Positions 30,906-42,440 of a stretch of 64,000 nucleotides of DNA are shown here, in pieces (position 1 is the stretch's first letter; each line of letters begins with the position of its first letter). The stretch spans positions 825,064,001 to 825,128,000 of the forward strand of contig CM057452.1 in assembly GCA_016271365.2 (NCBI GenBank), read 5' to 3'. The position numbers were made by a program, and so were the translations under genes. The stretch is from Neoceratodus forsteri (Eukaryota > Chordata > Ceratodontiformes > Ceratodontidae). The notes below the pieces were generated by a model. The model made no database searches. It worked only from the letters and a program-made list of their open reading frames with translations, and had not been told where the DNA came from.

Positions 30906-33900
30906 AAAATCAGGAACTGAGCTTCTTATTTTGTTGCCACAGTCATTTTCTCCATAGTGTGTTCCTGCCCCAGACACCCATGCAAAACTGCCACCATCTT
31001 CAAGGGGGTCATGAGCTGGTGGTCTAAATGGCTGTCCTTCCAACAGTCACCAGCCTGCTTAAATCCAGCAATGCTGTTTGCCTGGGTAGACATGCCTTGG
31101 ACTTTTTTCTCTTCTTTAGTTTGCCAATTAAGTCATCCCGTGTTAGTCGCCCTAGCATCAGTGAGACAGCAGAAGTGGGAGTCCTCGAGTGAAGTCAGCA
31201 GAGAGTAGATACCAAGACACTTTGCCCAACTTCCCCTGTGCAGTCTGTAAGTATGTATTGTACCCTGTAACGTGCTGCCTATGCTACTGGTAGAATACTT
31301 CAACTACCTACTGCATTTACTCTGTAGTTGGGAATTGTCATAACCATCCACTAGTTTAATTACTGCTAACTTCCCTGCTACAACCTGAAAGTTGTTTTTG
31401 AATTCCTTCTCCTCTGACTACATCATAAGAGAGTGGTCCTGATTATCTACTTGCTAGTTGCTGGTTGTTTGAAATCCTTTTCTACCACTAACAAACAAAC
31501 TAGAGGTAACTGTACTACTTGCTACCTGATAGTTCCCTGATCCTGTTGAGGCACTGCCAACACTCTGTAATCATGTGGTCCAAGTTGTACATTTAATAAA
31601 TTGCCTACTTCCTGCTTGTACTGTAACCCTGCCTATACTGAGGCCTCCACCTAATCTTAAACACTTACCCTAATTGTGTTTACATCGGTGTCAACCTTCC
31701 AAGGCTTATTGCTATTGTGTTAACCTTAATGGTAACCTGTATAGTCCTGTTTGCTTGATCATTTCTAGTTGGTTAAGCAGTCCCCCTTACCGTTGTTTGC
31801 TGCCTTTATTTCAGTTTTTGCCATTTTTGCAGATGCTTTCAAAATCCTATCTGGGTGCATTCACTTTTGTATTGTCTACTTATCAATTGCTAATTTTATT
31901 AAGGTGTTATACTTGTCTGTGCTACATACATCCACTAATGCTTCTCCCAGCTTTCTGCACTTGTTCAGCTTAGCCAGTAACCTTTTGTATACATTTGTGT
32001 GTTAGCTCAGTTATCTGTTGTTATACTAAATTCTAGTTACAACCTAAGTCTTTTACCAGGTGACTGCAATTTTGTGCTCTGAACATGTGTTAATTTATAT
32101 TATCTTCTATGTTACTGTGCAACTGATGGCTATTGCTTCTCAACTCTTGATTACATTTTACTTTCGCCTTACCTTACCCCCTTCCCTTCACTGCCTCCAC
32201 TGTCTCTTCCTCCCTCCCCTCCATTTCCCCCATGCACACATCCATCCCTCCTTCCACCCCTTTACCCTGTCCATCCCTTCCTATTCACCTGGTTGTCTCT
32301 CTTTCCCAACCCTTAATGTGGAGTTTCTCCACTGCACACGCCTTTCCTTATCCCACCCACCTTTCTGCCCGCTCCCTGCTCAAAGAAGTGGAAATCCCGC
32401 TCCACCCTACCGCTCCTGTTTCTAAGCCTTCTTCTGTCTGGCAATGTGGACTCCAAACCTAGACCCCTCCTCTCTCCTTCTCTGCCTTCCCAACTGTTAA
32501 AGGCGTGAGCATATTTAGCCTCTGTGGTCAGAGCCTTCTTTCAAAACTTGACCTCATGTCAGTTTGGGTTTCACAACATTCCCCCAGTATCCTTTGTATC
32601 TCTGAGTCCTGGCTCTCCTCCAGGATCCCAGACTCTAGCCTGTTCCTACCTATCATTGTGTCAGGCAAGACAGAGGAAAACATGGGGGTGTTGTTGTCAT
32701 CTATGCTCATCAGACCCTCTCTTGCACCATGGCTTTTGTAGAGGTAACATCTTCCACCCACAGATTCCTCCTGATCAGGCTATAATTCCCCTCCTCTGTG
32801 CCCATCTTCACTGGGGTTTTCTATGCCTAATCAAAAATATCTTCCTCCTCCTCCCTCCCTGGTTGATTCCCTCTGTACCATCACTTCTCATTCCTCCACT
32901 GGTAAACTTACCTTGATAGGGGATTTCAAGGTCAATTGGCTCTCCCTGGCCTCCAGGCCAAACATCCACAAGCCTGAGTCCCTAAATCACATCTACATCA
33001 TCACTGAACCTACCTGGATCAACCAACCCTCTCATAACTAGTCCCTCCTGGACTGGGTTGTCTCCTCTAAGCCCCACCATACTGTTGCAGCAGGAATCCT
33101 ATCAGAAACTTTCAGTGACCACAGCATAATGTTCTGCATCAGGAATATCCAACATCCACCCTCCTCCCCTAAATACATCTGGACCAGGTCCATTCAGTCA
33201 CTTAACACCTCTGCTGTCTTGAGTGACCTTGCTGCTGCAGATGGGACAGCCATACCCTCCACCACTGACATTGACATTGCTTTTGCTATGTTTCACTCCA
33301 AATTCTCCTCTGTCTGGGACAAGTATGGCCCACTCAGAAAATCCAGGGTTAAAACTTACTGTTACCTTTGGATTACCCCCACAGTCATTGATCAGTGCAA
33401 GTCCCATGATATTGCCTGCTCATGTTTCAAATTATCTCACTCTCTTCTTGACCTCCTCTCACACAGGACTATCAGGAACTCCTGTACAAATGCTGTCTGG
33501 GTTGCAAAACTGCAGTATCTCAAGGCCAACCTTCAGAACAACCTTAATACCCCCTCAAGGTTATGGCAGGTAATTCTTTTTGACCCCCACCCAGTCTGTC
33601 ACTCCAGTCCTTCTGGTATATGATTCACCATAACCCCTCCTCTGTTGGTGCTCTCTTCTGTGAGTTCTCCACCCCTTGTGATCTCCCTTCCACTCACCCT
33701 CCAGCTTCCCCTACTTCTCCTGATATTCCCTTCCCTCTCCCTTCCACTGGTTTCCTCTTTCCTCCTGTTACTACCTAGGAAACACTGACTGCCCTCTACT
33801 GCCTCAGCCTACACAAATCCTGCCCTGACAGACTGGATCCTAAACTGCTCCATATCTCTGTTCCTGCCACAGCATATACAGTACTCTGACTCACCTAGTC

Positions 33901-35552
33901 AGCCTCTCCTTCTCACTCAGTGCTGTCCCTCAGTCCTGGAAGTTGGCTAAAGTTCTTCCACTCCACAAAGAGGGAGGACTCCTTCTCCATAGGTAACTTC
34001 TGTCAAATCACCCTCCTCCTTTCCCTTGCTAAGCTGCAGGAGAAGCTTGTCTACTCTAGACTTTCTGATTTCCTATCCTCCACTCGGTTTCTCCCCCTGT
34101 TCCAGTCTGGTTTCTGGAAGCATTACTCCACTGTCTCCTCTCTGCTGCATGTAACTGACTCTATCTTCTCAGGGATGGATCAGAGGCACATCATAGCTTC
34201 TATTTGTACTGATCTGGCTAAGACCTTTGACTCAGTGTCCCACCCACCCACTCTTCCTGGATAAGCTGAGTTCTGCTGACTTCTCAGATCCTGCTTCTAT
34301 TCTTACCTCTCTTCAAGCTATCTGCAGTTAGTACAGGTTGGTAGCACCCTGTCACCTCACTTCCTATCCAGGTGGAGATTCCACAGGGCTCCATCCTGGG
34401 ACCTATCCTGCTCCTCAACTTCCTTAATGACTTTCCCATGGCTTATGCCAACTCACATATCCACGTGTATGCAGAGGACACAGTCATCTACACCTCTTGT
34501 TCCTCCACTACTGCCATGTTAGGTCTGCTCCAGCAAGACTTCCACAGTGTCCTGCACTGTTTCCAATCTAACCAACTCTGGGTCACCACAAAAAAAAACT
34601 GTGTCCATGACCTTTGGTACCAGTCAAAATTGGCCAGAATCCCAACTCTACCTATTTCCACCTTGGATGGTACCCTTATAGAAGTGGTCCAACCATTCAA
34701 ATACCTTGGCGTGTGGCTGGATACCAAACTTGAGCTCTGTATCCATATTGATGACATCCTTGCCAAGCCAAACCCTAAGCCTGATGCCTTGTACCACAGT
34801 AAAGACTGTCTGTCTCCACAGGTATGCTGCAAGCTTGTCATCAAAATGGTGCTCCCATGCGGGCATGGTCTATGGTATTACCCTGTCCACCTTCCTGTCC
34901 AGAATGCAACTCCTGCTGCTGCTTTGTTACCAGTTCCCCCTCTCGTAATCACCATTGTTCACTGTACTCCTCATTATCCATTCTTTCTGTACCCTCACAT
35001 CACCACAGTCACTGTGCCTCATTTATACCCAAATACTGGTTTGGGCCCCTTCCCTCTTACTTCTCCTCACTTCTCTCCCCCATCCCCTCTGCCACATGCT
35101 CCCTCCACTCCATGGATCCTTACACCTTTGCCATTCCTCACCCCAATCCTCTACTGGACAATCAGGCCTTTCCTATCATCTTCCTTCACTGTGGAACCAA
35201 CTCCTCTCCTGCCTCTGTTTCACTACCACTTTGGCCTCCACTAGGTACCAGCTGAAACTCCTTCACTGTCTCCCTGCTCCTGTTTTCCCCCTATCTGACT
35301 GCTTTCCTTGCATTTGTCTCCTACCCCGGTGTAGGTATATTTGAAATGCTTGATTTTGTTGCTAGCTCATTTTTATACTTATTCTTGTTTTAAATCATGC
35401 TCTCTGTTCTCTGATTGCACTTTACTGTAACTGTGAACTGTGTTAGTACTCTGTATTTTGCATTCTCTGTTCCCTTTCCCCAGGTCACACCTGGAAATGA
35501 GCCTTGGCTCAGTGTGCCTTTCCCAGTCACCAATATTTAAACAAATAAATAA
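30906..35552 (+). mobile_element. ~4.6-kb non-LTR retrotransposon (CR1/L2 superfamily), near full length
   Basis: Limits come from comparison with copy 1 of the host repeat: homology stops at GCAAAAAA (30905) and resumes at 35553. A 5' leader (30906 to about 32490) lacks protein motifs; then one broken ORF2 and a 3' tail with CCTGGAAATGAGCCTTGGCTCAGTGTGCC-like sequence (35480-35530) and AAATAAATAA. 31400-32500 is unassigned leader or decayed ORF1. Its tail is shared with insertions at 23028, 25618, 41187 and 45740. Confidence 0.75.
32500..35290 (+). pseudogene. LINE ORF2: endonuclease and reverse transcriptase, broken
   Basis: Endonuclease blocks: SILCISESWLSSR at 32590, LTLIGDFKVNWLS at 32910, LSETFSDHSIMFC at 33100. 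Reverse transcriptase blocks: SWLKFFHSTKREDS at 33940, SICTDLAKTFDSV at 34200, VEIPQGSILGPILL at 34372, and YAEDTVIYTS at 34468. The C-terminus has GQSGLSYHLPSLWN near 35160. In relatives the active site is YADD; here Ala-Asp has become Ala-Glu-Asp in sequence position 3 (YAED). Frames change at 32740, 33040, 33620, 34265 and 34850 or nearby. The protein would nick target DNA and prime reverse transcription. Confidence 0.8.
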
Positions 35553-36010
35553 TCAAAAGTAGGTTCATAAATACACAGCATATCAAAGCAGACACAAAAT
35601 GACTGGCTCTTAGTAATAATCTAATGGATTGGTTTACCTCTGTGCTATGTCACAGGGGTCAGTCAAGCAGAGGACCATGTACACAATGCACCCCGATGAT
35701 CCATCTCATCTTGGAAAAATATCTCCTTACTCACAGCTCACTTACAGTAATTCATAAAAAGCAATTCTCCCTTTGAGATTTTCTCCAAGTCACCCACCAC
35801 TACAAACAATTCACATAGAGGACGTGGGACTGTTAAGAAATTGTGGGCAAGATCAGTCTCACATAGACACATCAGATAAAGGATGAGACCATCCATTTGA
35901 TACCTAACATTCATACGTACAAAGACAATTGGGGAAGCAGAATTGATAAAATGAGGCAGAGATAAAAGACTCCAAAACAAAGAAAAAACTTGCTTCCTGA
36001 ACAGGGGATG
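35553..36010. repeat. Unnamed interspersed repeat, copy 2 right part
   Basis: Continues copy 1 homology after the LINE: CTCTTAGTAATAATCT, CTCACAGCTCACTTACAG and GGGGAAGCAGAATTGATAA-like words align to 29790-30190. Confidence 0.7.
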
Positions 36011-36990
36011 CAAGCTGTAAAGACCTCCTATATATATTTATTCAGCACTGCTGCACCACATTATGGCCACCCAGGAATAAGAAGGGTGCAGTCCAAGCTG
36101 AGCCACGCTCCCCCCGCATCTCGCCAATGGACACACTGCCTACAAGCTAGCTGCTTTTCCTAGGTCAGAGCATCAACCAACAGCAGCCTGCTGCTCTTGA
36201 AGCCATGCCTCCAGCCTGAGTTTTATGCCAATTGGAACCTATTACCTGCAATCCCCAAAGACTAGGAGCAGAACTTTAATTCACTAACACCCAAGTGGAC
36301 CTCCATGATAATGACTGAGCACAAATTACATTAAATGGAGTATGCCTGGGGTTTTCCCCAGAGTCAGCCATGGAGGCAGCTAGTAGCCAGCCATACTGCT
36401 CTGATTCTTGTTTGTCACAACTAAATGGTCTGTACTCTTGATGCAAGGCACTATTAATGGAACTTGTGTTGTACAGTCCAGCATGCTTGTGCTGGTCCCT
36501 ATTGTGACCATAGGCCTAGTTACTCAATTTTAATAGTAATATGTCTAAATCAAAGGGTTTGCAGCTGTTAATTATGCTGTGATGCTTAGTCATAAGGTTT
36601 CTTAAGTTCCACTAATGTGCTTAAGTCTGAGGTTTAGTCCTATCAAGAGTTTCTTATGATAGAACCTCTGTGCCTTTATAAAGTAAGTTCATGTGACTGC
36701 AGGTTCTTGTTTATATACTTCTCGTTAGTAATACCCTTTCAGGGAAAGTATTACTCACTAGATTGATTCTTGCTTACTGCATACTTCCTGGTGCACTCAT
36801 TGTAACTCCTGATATTGCTAGGAGTCTTACCATCTCAGTAAGTTATGTGCCACTCCTTCTTTTGTATTAAGCTAATTTATGTATTCCTCCTACACTGTAA
36901 TTTTCAAAGCATTGCTTTAAAATCCTTTGCTTAGCTCTGAGTGTACCTTACAAGCCCTAATCTAGGGAGGATACGCCAAAATATATACAG
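36011..36990. other. Unassigned sequence
   Basis: No gene, RNA or named repeat recognised. AT-rich toward 36900. Confidence 0.4.
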
Positions 36991-37185
36991 TTCACTGACC
37001 TTCGCAGCCAGTATAGTGTTATGCTTGTGCAACTGTGTTAGTATGGTTTTGGCCATTCGCACTCTCTATTCCAGAGGAATTACCACCTTGTAGAGGTATG
37101 AAGGCAAGGAACCCTCGGAGAGGGTTCCACCGCTACAGGTGCAATGGGACAGTTCCCGTGGCTAAAGGTACCTTAGGAATCCCCC
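36991..37185 (-). repeat. B2 repeat of element I
   Basis: Matches B1 (37338-37530) end to end with about 90% identity by eye, including AGTATAGTGTTATGCTTGTG and GGCTAAAGGTACCTTAGGAA. Confidence 0.85.
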
Positions 37186-37231
37186 TTAGGAGAGAGTGCT
37201 GCCACTGGAGGAGGAGGGGAGGATGGTGGGA

Positions 37232-37337
37232 CAAAGAAAAAATGCTTCACAGTGAGTCTTAGAGGAACTGCTTATATAGCTCAGGAAGTGGGAGCGGCTG
37301 GCTGCTTGGCCACTGAACTACAGACAAAGCCTTTAAA
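37232..37337 (-). repeat. A2 repeat of element I
   Basis: Matches A1 (39456-39561), including AAAGAAAAAATGCTTCACAG and GCTGGCTGCTTGGCCACTG. It directly abuts B1. Confidence 0.88.
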
Positions 37338-37530
37338 TTCACTGACCTACACAGCCAGTATAGTGTTATGCTTGTGCAACTGTGATAGTTTGGTTTTGGC
37401 CATTTGCACTCTCTGTTCCAGAGGAATTACCACCCTGTAGGGGTATGAGGCAAGGAACCCTCAGAGAGGGTTCCACCTCTAGAGGTGCAACGGGACATTT
37501 CCCATGGCTAAAGGTACCTTAGGAATCCCC
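37338..37530 (-). repeat. B1 repeat of element I
   Basis: Starts TTCACTGACCTACACAGCC immediately after A2. After 37530 the sequence leaves the repeat and enters the internal region. Confidence 0.85.
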
Positions 37531-39455
37531 AAAAGAAATGTAGTATTATCCCCAAAAGGAGGCAACATGAAGCGCATGAGCAAGCAGTAACAGTGACGTA
37601 GAAGCAGTAACTGCAATGTAGTAGTAGAGAAGAATAGTGATGGCTTGCATTGAGAGAAGGAGAACCCCTAAGGAGAGAGGGAATGGTAGGACATCCTCCA
37701 CCTCCATCCAACAACGGAACCTACATAAGAGACTAGGGAAGACAACTATGCTAACTGTTATGACCTGAGGCAATGGAGGAGAGAAAAAAACCCTATGAGG
37801 AGGAAATCTCTGGGGATCCAAGGTTTAGGTCACCTTCCCTCCAGGCTTGGGAAAATTTATTTAGTGACAGCTCTGCAGCTGCAATTTGGAAAACCTAATT
37901 AAGGGGAGGTGGAAAATATTCCAATTTGGAGGAAGGCTCTCACTCAAACCCTCTAGCGGGAACGCCGTGGAAGGTTGTGAGAAAACTCTGCAACACATCC
38001 AACCAAGGCACAAGAGGAAAGCAACAACTGCTGAGGCACTCACCTGGCCTGTCTGCCCTAAATAAAACCAGGTGAACAAGAGGCAGTTGTAGGGAGAATG
38101 CAGTGAAGGTGCCTTGCTAGCGAAACCACTAAAGTCAATGGCTAACTGTTATAGTGGAACACTAGAGCCAAAGGAGATCGTCGTAACCACCCTTCACCGC
38201 TAGTCTTAAATTCTACACCAGGAGCTGCCACCTCGTAGCAGTCAGCTAAAGCCAAGCCCGGGGTGAGGACATTCCCAGCTATGGGCCAGGTGAGAAGGAT
38301 CCCACCCCAAGTTGGACATGCTCGATGATGCGGACTAAATGCAGAGCAAGACCGTAGGCTGTAGGAACCCTGCACCAGAATAGAATGGCTGGCATGCCCC
38401 AGAAATGGAATGAGCTGAAAAGTTGGTGAGCTGAATGAGCACGGCATGTTGAAATCGTAATGAGCAAAGAGTGCTGAGACCTTGCAAGGTCAAATGCAGA
38501 TTGAGTGCAGCAGAATCCCCTGGCTGAGCCAAGGGCATGGCAGTAGGCATGAAGCAATGGATTGCGTAAACAAGGAGTAACAACTGCGTAAGCAAGTGTA
38601 GACCTGTACGTAGATCAGTAAGCAGTAGTCATGATAAGTGAACCAGCATATTAAACAGTATAGCAATTACACAGCACTGAATTAGAAGCAAGCCAGCCAG
38701 ACAGTTCAAAGCCAAATCAAGGTGACAGACTCAGAGGATTTTCTGCGGCGAAGACAGAATTTCAATATCAAGCTATATTAACAGCCTCAGCATGAGCTTA
38801 GTTGGCTGACCTCAGAGTTAAGTGCAATAAAACAGGGAGACAATACCTGAAAGCAGGTGTAGCCAGACAGTGCAGCAAAGCTGCAAGTAAAATGAGAAGC
38901 ACAGATAATGTCAGAGTAAACTGTGTCAGGTGAAAATAATTGAGTATGCAACATGAAGCAGCTATGGCTGGGCTTGAAACACACAGGTAATGAATGCAGT
39001 TGCATTGCAGTAGTTTGAGCGTGGTGAGCACAGTGTTAAAACACAGGCACTGGGTGCAATAGTAATTAAAGTAAACAGTCAGCAGCATTGGCTGTAGTTG
39101 TAAGTAACTGAAAGCAGTAGCATGAGTCCTATGTAGCAGAATGCTAGGAGTTGCTGTGCAAGCAATTTGAGTTGTGAGTAAGTAAAAGCAAGCAGCATTA
39201 GCTCCAGAGTAGCAGTATGCTAGGAGCTGAGAAACAAAGCCCCCCTCAAAAGACAAAACCAAAACACAGCAAAACAGAACAGGGAAGACCCAAAAACAAA
39301 ACACAAAACACAGGGAAGCACACAGCTGGAGGAAAGATACAAACCAGAATCAGGAAAACAAACAGTGAAGTCCAGCAGACACATAGAAACAGCAGGCAGG
39401 GGAGGAGGGTAGGCCCCTGCCAGCTCAGAGGACAAACCAACATAGCCTCCGGCTG

Positions 39456-39561
39456 CAAAGAAAAAATGCTTCACAGTGAGGCTTAGAGGAACTGCTTATA
39501 TAGCTCAGGAAGTGGGAGTGGCTGGCTGCTTGGCCACTGAACTACAGGCAAAGCCTTTCAA
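39456..39561 (-). repeat. A1 repeat of element I
   Basis: Second copy of the 106-bp block, at the outer end of the internal region. It differs from A2 at few positions. Confidence 0.88.
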
Positions 39562-39929
39562 TTGTACCTGCAGTGCCTTTATAATCCTGGCATTATGGTA
39601 TCACCAAATTGGGTGCTAACTTGCCTAAGTGTCCTGACTAGTCTTGTTTTCATTAAGGACATCATGCCTTCCTTGCAGAACATAGATAGTGGAACCTTAG
39701 ACTGCAATGATTCCATCACGTCTAATACCCTAGTCTGCACTCATAGGAGTTGGGATATTCTCTTCCTACTCACCCCTACACTCTGGTACCTCATATCCAA
39801 GTATATTAAGAATCTATGATGGGGTCTCCCCTTAGTGGGAATTCACCCAAAAGCATGTGCCCTAATCCTGTTGGCCTTATCACTCCTCTTAGCTGTTGGT
39901 AATATTGACCCTAATTCATCTTACCCCAC

Positions 39930-41055
39930 TACCTTCTCTCACCACCTCCCCCATGGCAGAGTGTTAAGGGACTTGAAATTGCTCATCTAAATGTAAGAAG
40001 CCTTATCCCTAACTTGTATGAGCTCACAGCCTGGGTAAATAATTTCAGTCCAAATATTCTTGGTATTTTTGAAACCTGGTCAAAACCTAGTATGCCTAGT
40101 AACATCTGTGTACTGTTGGGATACAATTTGCTGATGTGTGACAGAACTTTCTAGAAAAAAGGAGGAGACACTGATTAAAACTCACTTAAATGTCTCTGCA
40201 CATAGCTTCCCCTTCCCTATATAAGGTACACACCATGTCACTTCCTCTCCTTTAATGATCTAGGTATTACACTTGACCTCTCCCTGGAGTTCTCACTCCA
40301 TGTTGCATCCTCCTGTAAAGCAGTTAACACCAGATTAGGTTTGTCCTACAATGCAAGCCACAACCCATCTCCTAGAGCTTGTTTTGCTATAGCCCAGGCA
40401 ATCTGCTGCTCAGATTCACCTATGGTTTGCCTGTCTTTTATGTAGCCTCTAAAACAATATTACAAAAATAGGATGTCATATCCAACAATATTTATCATTT
40501 TCCTTTGGCTACAAATCAACACACTCAGCACTGTACATTGTACTCAAGGCTTGGTTGGCTCCCCCCATCTGCAATTTGAGATCTCACCATGGGAGGAGTA
40601 GTCTAAAGTACTGTGTAGAATCAGGTACTCCGGTCACTTATCACACTCCTGATACCCCGCAGGAATGCTCATCCTTTGAGATAGCTGTATCTTGACTACT
40701 TAGCCATACTATGGACCAGAACAAAGTTAGAGGATATGGTATTTTCTGTTTCTGCCTCTAAACTATGGAATACTATTCCGTCTCATATCAGACAATGTCT
40801 TACCATTCAAACCTTTCAAAATTTTTATCGTTCTCACCTACACCAAATGATGGTATCAACCTGTTGGCTTTTGGTTATGTTGATGGTCACCTTTGCACTT
40901 ATCACTGCATTTACCTGTACTTTATGTAGAATGTATACCTACATTTCCTTATCTCTCAATGCTAAGTATTTTCATGGTAAGCTTAACTTAGTCCCTTGGA
41001 ACTGGTTATGTAGATTTTATTTATTTATTTATTATTTATTAAATTTTGTTAACCA
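39930..41055 (+). pseudogene. LINE copy with large internal deletion (CR1/L2 superfamily)
   Basis: An endonuclease N-terminus is readable at 39970-40150: LEIAHLNVRSLIPNLYEL and LGIFETWSKPS. Just after a stop the sequence jumps to a late reverse-transcriptase segment at 40250 (DLGITLDLSLEFSLHVASS, comparable to YLGVWLDTKLEL in the 4.6-kb LINE), and ends with VSASKLWNTIPSHIRQCLT at 40745 and a FQNFYRSHLHQ end. A (TTTA)n tail lies at 41020-41045. Most of the endonuclease and polymerase is deleted. 39562-39929 is unassigned. Confidence 0.65.
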
Positions 41056-41185
41056 GGTAGGCCCACTGGGCCCCGAAGGTCCCTTTTTCAGGGGTGACCC
41101 AGGGTTAGTTACATATCTTTTGCATATACAGGCAGATAATACAGTGAAGGACATACCATCATACAGGATGACAGAGACAGTATTA
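41046..41185 (-). mobile_element. LINE tail (tail family C), minus strand
   Basis: TTAACCAGGTAGGCCCACTG and CCCTTTTTCAGGGGTGACCC are typical of a widespread LINE 3' tail read in reverse. A second copy is at 45865-45970. Confidence 0.5.
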
Positions 41186-41186
41186 T

Positions 41187-41300
41187 TATTTATTATTTAT
41201 TTGAAAAGTTTCACCAGGAAATGCATACTGAGCTACAGTAGCTCATTTCCAGATGCATCCTGGGGAAAGAGGGATACAACAATTTAAATACAGAATAGGT
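41187..41300 (-). mobile_element. LINE tail (tail family A), minus strand
   Basis: TTATTTATTTGAAAAGTTTC, CACCAGGAAATGCATACTGAG and AGATGCATCCTGGGG match the tail copy at 25618 and, in reverse, the tail at 35480. 41301-41650 is unassigned. Confidence 0.65.
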
Positions 41301-41652
41301 AGAAATAATCATAGTGGAAGTCTTTACAGAGAAAAAAACAGTAAGGCAGTTACATCACATTTTTATGTTTGCTTGCACGCATGTGCAAGAAACATAGTGC
41401 CATCATCCGAGTTTTTGGAGGTGTGGCACCCGTCTTCCAATTCAGTCAGTGTGTTTGCAGGCGCAGCTACCGTTCACCAATGATTGCTGCAGCTGTCTAT
41501 GACAGCAGTTGAAAATGCAGTGCTGTACAGTTGAAAGGGAAAGCTACACTTCAGTGAGCAGCAATAAGATATCGCATGCTCATGCACGCCTCCCACACAC
41601 ACATATGCACACATATTGTGTGCTCATGTGCCCCCCCCACACAGACACTGTA

Positions 41653-41960
41653 TAGCCAATGGGGGTGCCCAATCCCACGGTGGCTGTGCTGCGCTCCTCC
41701 CCAACAGAGTTCCAGGTGCCATGCTGGGAGCACTACCCCAGCATGGCAGCAGTTAATATGACTATGAGGGTGCCCAATCCCCCATCGGCTCCACTGTCCC
41801 CCCAGAGACTATAGATTGCCACACTGAGCCCACCCCAGCATGGCAACAGTTCCTATGGCCGATGGGGATGCCCAATCCCCATCAGCTCCATGCACCCCCA
41901 AACAGCCTTCCAGCTGCCACACTGAGAGCCCATCCCAGTGTGGCACAAGTTCCACGTCGT
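41653..41960. repeat. ~100-bp minisatellite, three units
   Basis: GGGTGCCCAATCCC (or GGATGCCCAATCCC) starts units at about 41655, 41761 and 41858. Each continues through a CCAGCATGGCA(G/A)CAGTT-like end. Confidence 0.8.
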
Positions 41961-42228
41961 CTAAGTAAAAAAAAAAAAACCTGAAGAAAAAACCTTCCTT
42001 CACTGACTGTCCTGACCCCCCCCCCACCCGCCCACCCTCTGTGCATCCACCTCCCCCACCCCCACCTCACCCCCACACTTACCTCTGGAGTCTGGCGTGA
42101 TGATCTTCAGTGGACCGGGAACACGTCTGCACACTTCAAAGCCGACCGCAAACTGAGGAAATGCCGGTAAGCTGTATAATGTAATAAATAGGTTTTTTTT
42201 CAACTTTAGTGTGTATCTCTGGCATTTT
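41961..42228. other. Unassigned, with a C-rich run
   Basis: 42018-42075 is strongly C-rich (CCCCACC words). No gene seen. CGGGAACACGTCTGC-like sequence near 42115 is not matched elsewhere in the window. Confidence 0.35.
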
Positions 42229-42440
42229 GAGGAATTTTTTCACTAAATTTTCAACATTGGGTTTTTGGGACCCCACCTGATGAATTCTGTCACTGTCATG
42301 GCATTAATCGGCCCCAAAAGGTGATTTTGCGGTCACTGCATGGAACCATCTTTTGGGACTGATTTATGAAATGTCAGTGTGACAGTTCATGAGGTAGGCC
42401 CCCAAAAACCCTATGTTGAAAATTTGGTGAAAAAATTCCC
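42229..42440. repeat. Inverted repeat at the satellite edge
   Basis: Left arm 42229-42300 (GGAATTTTTTCAC, CTAAATTTTCAACATTGGG) pairs with 42371-42440 (CCCTATGTTGAAAATTTGG, GTGAAAAAATTCC). The loop is about 70 bases. The right arm is also the start of the first unit of the 298-bp satellite. Confidence 0.8.

Larger units (their letters stand above)
36991..39561 (-). mobile_element. Split-direct-repeat element I (Ngaro/PAT-like layout), 2.57 kb
   Basis: Read on the minus strand: A1 (39561-39456), internal (39455-37531), B1 (37530-37338), A2 (37337-37232), B2 (37185-36991), with a 46-bp spacer between A2 and B2. A1 and A2 share a ~106-bp block (CTTCACAGTGAG on plus), B1 and B2 a ~194-bp block (starting TTCACTGACC on plus). 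A1-internal-B1-A2-B2 is the diagnostic end structure of split-direct-repeat tyrosine-recombinase retroelements. The internal part has no reverse transcriptase or recombinase I can see; minus-strand frames there (for example 39304-38798) are Cys/Leu/Phe-rich without motifs. I infer a non-autonomous member. A tandem duplication with internal deletion is the alternative. Confidence 0.6.

Noticed and set aside
36991..37530. LTR pair of an ordinary LTR retrotransposon
   Set aside because: The two similar blocks are adjacent rather than flanking the internal region, and only part of the block recurs at 39456; the split-direct-repeat reading explains all four blocks.
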